A stretch of DNA of 35,547 nucleotides from Deltaproteobacteria bacterium (lineage in GTDB: Bacteria > Desulfobacterota > BSN033 > WVXP01): contig JAFDHF010000043.1 in NCBI GenBank assembly GCA_019308905.1, positions 1 to 35,547 of the forward strand. The letters are read 5' to 3'. The translations under genes and the position numbers were made by a program. Positions 32,533 through 35,547 of this stretch are shown piece after piece (position 1 is the stretch's first letter; every line of letters starts with the position of its first letter). The notes below the pieces were generated by a model, which saw nothing but the letters and a program-made list of their open reading frames with translations, was not told the origin of the DNA and searched no databases.

Positions 32533-33645
32533 CTAGCTCCCTGCCGGGACAAAAGACGTCCTTACTTCCCTTTCTCGCTCGGATCTCTCCAGGGCGAGTT
32601 CGATAAGTCTATCTATCAGCTCTCCGTATGATATCCCACTGGCCTCCCAGAGTTTCGGATACATACTGATCTTGGTGAAACCCGGAATCGTATTGAGTTC
32701 GTTCACGAGGATTTCTCCATCCTTTCGAACGAAAAAATCAACCCGAGCCATCCCCTCACAGCAAAGCGCCCGGAAGGTCCTGATGGCAAGGTCCTGAACT
32801 TCCCTGATCGTCCGATCCGGCAGTCTCGCCGGGATTTCAAGCCGTGCACCCTTTTCATCGATATACTTGGCTTCGTAGGAATAGAAGTCGTGCCGCGGTA
32901 TGACCTCGCCGGGCACCGAAGCCACGGGGCTGTCGTTTCCGAGAACGGAACATTCGATCTCTCTCCCCTCGACGGCCTCTTCAACCAGGATCTTGTTGTC
33001 GTATGCAAAGGCCTTTTCCACCGCACTGTCGAAATGCTCTCGATTTTCGACCCTGCTGATTCCCACGGATGACCCGAGACCGGCCGGCTTGACAAAAACC
33101 GGCAGACCCAGCCGACGGGCAGTCTCTTCGAAATCGATTCTCATTCCGGGGGACCGATGGAAGACGATGAACCTTGCCGTGGGAATCCCGGCATCTCTGA
33201 GCAACCGCTTCGCAACATCCTTATCCATCGCCACGGCAGAACCCAGAACCCTTGCTCCCACAAAGGGCAGGCCGAGCAGTCTCAGGAGGCCCTGAACGGT
33301 CCCGTCTTCCCCAAAGGGTCCGTGAAGAACCGGAAAAATCACGTCCACCCGGCCGGCAGACCGGAATGTCCGGAGACTCACCAATTGGTTCTCTCTGCTG
33401 CCGGGGACCAGCGCCACCTCGTCCCGCAAGGTTCCGAGTCTTATGGAACTGGGATCATCGGCATGATCGAGAAAATCGGAGACCTCACTCCTGTACCATC
33501 GACCCTCTTTGTCGATGGCAATGAGAAGGACCTCGTGTTTCTCCTTGTCGATCGCCTCGAGTATGCTCCTTGCAGATTGAAGCGAAACTTCATGCTCCAC
33601 AGATCTGCCTCCACAAAGAACCCCGACTCGAATCTTTCTTGCCAT
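32533..33645 (-). CDS. ddl: D-alanine--D-alanine ligase
   Basis: This ATP-grasp enzyme joins two D-alanines for the peptidoglycan stem peptide. The 370-residue protein has GGRSVEHEVSLQSA at the N-terminus, HGPFGEDGTVQGLL, the ATP-grasp segment PVFVKPAGLGSSVGIS, and the metal- and ligand-binding NELNTIPGFTKISMYPKLWEASGISY. It is slightly longer than E. coli DdlB (about 306) and closer to the DdlA/VanA length class. The ATG at 33645 has CAGGAG upstream. The 132 nt to mltB contain a GC-rich inverted repeat without a U-run, so linkage in one operon is uncertain. Confidence 0.96.
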   Translation of the reverse strand: MARKIRVGVLCGGRSVEHEVSLQSARSILEAIDKEKHEVLLIAIDKEGRWYRSEVSDFLDHADDPSSIRLGTLRDEVALVPGSRENQLVSLRTFRSAGRVDVIFPVLHGPFGEDGTVQGLLRLLGLPFVGARVLGSAVAMDKDVAKRLLRDAGIPTARFIVFHRSPGMRIDFEETARRLGLPVFVKPAGLGSSVGISRVENREHFDSAVEKAFAYDNKILVEEAVEGREIECSVLGNDSPVASVPGEVIPRHDFYSYEAKYIDEKGARLEIPARLPDRTIREVQDLAIRTFRALCCEGMARVDFFVRKDGEILVNELNTIPGFTKISMYPKLWEASGISYGELIDRLIELALERSEREREVRTSFVPAGS

Positions 33646-33738
33646 AACTCAACCACTCCTGAGGCAAACTCCGGACGACGGTCCTGACAAAACCTCCGCG
33701 CAGATCAAACGGCTCGGCCTTGCCGGATCAACAGAAAA

Positions 33739-34446
33739 TCAGGGGTTCAGATGACCGTTGAACCAAGCGGTAGTGAGCCGGTACGCCTTCTCCCTGTGCT
33801 CCGGATCGCTGAATCGGTGGTCGGCCCCACGAATGATCTCCAGCCGCTTCGGCTCCCTCACATTCTCGTAAATCACCGAGGCGTGAGTCAGGGGAACCAG
33901 TTCGTCGCTATCTCCATGGATCACGAGGCAGTGGCGGACATCCTTGAGAATAGGAATCAGGTCATGGGTTTTCAGATCTGCATAGAACCCCTCACCCAGG
34001 ACCGGAATGGCCTCAGCATCCGGCGAAGGGGGTGAAAGCCTGTAAGGTGTAGACCAGGTGGCCACTGCCCGGACGTCTCTTTCCTGGGCTGCCTTGAACA
34101 GGGAAAGGTAGCCTCCCAAACTACTTCCCATCAGACCCATCATGTCACCCAGCGCCTCGTTGGTTCTCACATACTCCATTGCTGCGGTGAGTTCCTCCAG
34201 CCTGCCCGTGACCGTCGAATCCTCGAGTTTCCCTTCACTCTCTCCGCATCCCAGAAAATCGAAGCGAAGAACGGCAAGGCCTTCCCTGCTCAGCAAAGCC
34301 GCCAGGGCCAGGTATTTTTCACTGTCCTTGTTGCTGAGAAGGCCGTGGCAGGTTATGACACAGGGAGGCGACCTCCGGCCGGGCAGATGCAGAACTCCAG
34401 CCAGACGCTTGCCTCCTACTGAAAAGGTTATTTCTCTGGTCTCCAT
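33739..34446 (-). CDS. Alpha/beta hydrolase (serine esterase/acylpeptide-like)
   Basis: The 235-residue protein is a single alpha/beta hydrolase domain: oxyanion HG motif (ITCHGLLSNKD), nucleophile Ser109 in GSSLGG, Asp181 in HGDSDELVP, and His210 in GADHRFSDPEH. It has no signal peptide. Relatives include bacterial esterases of the YkfD/feruloyl esterase-like group; the substrate is unknown. It is divergent from the transglutaminase-like gene and 93 nt upstream of ddl on the same strand. Confidence 0.9.
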   Translation of the reverse strand: METREITFSVGGKRLAGVLHLPGRRSPPCVITCHGLLSNKDSEKYLALAALLSREGLAVLRFDFLGCGESEGKLEDSTVTGRLEELTAAMEYVRTNEALGDMMGLMGSSLGGYLSLFKAAQERDVRAVATWSTPYRLSPPSPDAEAIPVLGEGFYADLKTHDLIPILKDVRHCLVIHGDSDELVPLTHASVIYENVREPKRLEIIRGADHRFSDPEHREKAYRLTTAWFNGHLNP

Positions 34447-34668
34447 ACAGTCCTCTACCCCGCCTTCTCCCCACAGGTCATGGGACTCTCTAATGTTTTT
34501 TCATGGCCATGTACAAAATGTCCCACACTGGGCGGATTCTCACAAATGCACGAATTATACCAGTTTCAGAGGCAAAAGGGACAATTTTTCACTCTCCCGG
34601 TTGAAGCCGCCGCTGTTCGACGTAGCATCTTTACTGCTTTTTCAATAACTTACGCCCAGAGAGCTCCC

Positions 34669-34684
34669 TGGCATAGCCGTTGCT
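34669..34684 (+). promoter_or_regulatory. Sigma-54 promoter for the protease-PilY1-like operon
   Basis: TGGCATAGCCGTTGCT has TGGCA and TTGCT at exact GG-N10-GC spacing. The predicted start near 34695 leaves a short leader with GAGGGAGAGAAG before the ATG at 34715. No c-di-GMP aptamer is visible here. Confidence 0.7.
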
Positions 34685-34714
34685 CCCTGGTGCCTCCCGA
34701 GGGAGAGAAGAGAT

Positions 34715-35299
34715 ATGATGAGGCGGCTGGTCATTGTTCTTTTCATGGTTTCTACGGTCCTTTTGGCCCCTGCTCGGCGAGGGCAGACTCTCAACTCCCG
34801 GGGCTGGCCGGCATCCAGGACACCCTATGACAGGAAATATCGAAAAGTCGAAACCTATCTTGCCTCCACACCCCGAATAGACGGGAGATTCTCTTGCCCG
34901 AGTTTCGTCATACAGCGAAGTCGAATCGAGCACTACCTCGAAGAGGCTCGAAGATTCAGGTTCCAGGAGGAAGGTACCCTCGCCACGGGAAAGCAGCAGG
35001 ACCACTGGCAGCTCCCGGAAGAGACCGAAAAACTCCGCAGCGGGGATTGTGAAGATCTGGCGATTTGGCTTTACTGCCGTCTCATCGCTGAGGGTTTCAG
35101 CAATATTCGATTCACCCTGGGCCTTGCAGGTGCGACCAAGAGGGCCATGCACGCCTGGGTGACCTGGTACGAGAAGGGGAAGACTTACATTCTCGATCCA
35201 TCCCGTAAACAGGGAATCTATTCTCTCGATCTAACTGAGGCAACCACTTACCAACCGTACTACTCCTACTATCTCGATAGGAAATGGCATCACCAGTAG
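34715..35299 (+). CDS. Secreted transglutaminase-like cysteine protease (BTLCP/LapG-like)
   Basis: The 194-residue protein has a signal peptide (MMRRLVIVLFMVSTVLLAPA) and a papain-like transglutaminase core with Cys112 in SGDCEDLAIWLY, His146 in AMHAWVTW and Asp161 in ILDPSRK, giving a Cys-His-Asp triad. The Cys block resembles that of the periplasmic LapG proteases, which cut surface adhesins under c-di-GMP control; the HAW and LDP blocks are closer to general transglutaminase-like enzymes. It ends 23 nt before a PilY1-like surface protein, so that protein or the pilus is a plausible target or partner. The start at 34715 (next codon is also ATG) follows GAGGGAGAGAAG. Confidence 0.85.
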   Translation: MMRRLVIVLFMVSTVLLAPARRGQTLNSRGWPASRTPYDRKYRKVETYLASTPRIDGRFSCPSFVIQRSRIEHYLEEARRFRFQEEGTLATGKQQDHWQLPEETEKLRSGDCEDLAIWLYCRLIAEGFSNIRFTLGLAGATKRAMHAWVTWYEKGKTYILDPSRKQGIYSLDLTEATTYQPYYSYYLDRKWHHQ

Positions 35300-35322
35300 G
35301 GATGCCTGGGGGGGGACCTGGA

Positions 35323-35547
35323 ATGTGTCGAAGAGCCGCTTTGCTTTCCTTATTGGTGACAGCCCTCGTCGTAGCCTTTTCGGGGGCGAGTATCCTAGCC
35401 GGGGACATCGACATTTACACGAACAACGGTGAGGGGGTTGAGCCGAACATCCTGATCATTTTTGACAATTCCGGGAGTATGAACGAGGAGATCCAGGTTT
35501 CTTTTTACGATCCGTCGGTCACCTATGCGGATCATCTGGGGGTCGAT
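35323..35547 (+). CDS. PilY1-like / vWA-domain surface protein, N-terminal part (runs off the right edge)
   Basis: The first 75 codons are visible: a signal peptide (MCRRAALLSLLVTALVVAFS...LAG), then GDIDIYTNNGEGVEP and the vWA MIDAS motif IFDNSGSMNEE. It is identical to the left copy (252-1) from GDIDIY through SFYDPSVTY and continues with ADHLGVD. ATG at 35302 is in frame and possible, but the ATG at 35323 after a G-rich ribosome site fits the signal peptide better. It is probably cotranscribed with the cysteine protease upstream from a sigma-54 promoter. Confidence 0.8.
   Translation, partial: MCRRAALLSLLVTALVVAFSGASILAGDIDIYTNNGEGVEPNILIIFDNSGSMNEEIQVSFYDPSVTYADHLGVD
35398..35526. repeat. 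Right copy of the 129-nt inverted repeat
   Basis: It matches the reverse complement of 1-129 with one synonymous difference. The match ends abruptly at the signal peptide boundary (CTAGCC here, CTTGCC in the other copy). Confidence 0.95.

Noticed and set aside
1-35547. Composite transposon or prophage bounded by the end repeats
   Set aside because: The repeats are coding starts of PilY1-like genes; there is no transposase, integrase or target-site duplication, and the gene content is chromosomal.

Overview
The window looks like chromosomal DNA of a Desulfobacterota (deltaproteobacterial) type anaerobe. Pointers are GC-rich coding with Shine-Dalgarno starts, a TRAP transporter, a selenocysteine peroxiredoxin, sigma-54 promoters, a c-di-GMP riboswitch ahead of a type IV pilus PilY1-like gene, and stand-alone PAS and EIIA signalling proteins. 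This is inference from gene content; there is no rRNA or other taxonomic marker. I see no tRNA, CRISPR array, transposase, integrase or phage gene.

Both ends lie inside nearly identical 5' parts of PilY1-like surface protein genes that point outward, so 129 nt recur as an inverted repeat about 35 kb apart. The left copy sits behind a sigma-54 promoter, a class I c-di-GMP riboswitch and an intrinsic terminator. The right copy follows a transglutaminase-like cysteine protease gene behind its own sigma-54 promoter. The ends may be where a short-read assembly broke at a repeat.

Between them, left to right: thiI (minus); a TRAP transporter operon (plus); a small secreted protein and a giant membrane protein joining an ATP/ADP-translocase-like domain, HEAT repeats and a cyclic-nucleotide-binding domain (plus); a histidine phosphatase and GT2 glycosyltransferase pair (minus); a radical SAM/SPASM enzyme and a GT-B glycosyltransferase (plus); then a compact run of nine minus-strand genes from 23713 down to 13238. 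That run encodes a B12-type radical SAM enzyme, a complete carbohydrate ABC importer, a GHKL-fold ATPase with no partner domain, a PIG-L deacetylase and two glycosyltransferases. Together with the facing genes it looks like a surface-glycan or glycoconjugate system; the GHKL protein is the unexplained member.

The right third holds a zinc-ribbon/PTS-EIIA fusion, a small zinc-ribbon protein, greA with a terminator in its leader, a peroxiredoxin whose catalytic codon is UGA followed by a SECIS-like hairpin, a dimethylarginine dimethylaminohydrolase that may be leaderless, a PAS/HisKA protein without a kinase domain, and a minus-strand group for cell-wall turnover (ddl, mltB, ampG) flanked by a threonine dehydratase and an alpha/beta hydrolase.

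Most genes are ordinary. The best items for a second look are the selenoperoxiredoxin, the layered c-di-GMP/sigma-54 control of duplicated PilY1-like genes, the EIIA fusion, and the nine-gene operon with its orphan GHKL ATPase.
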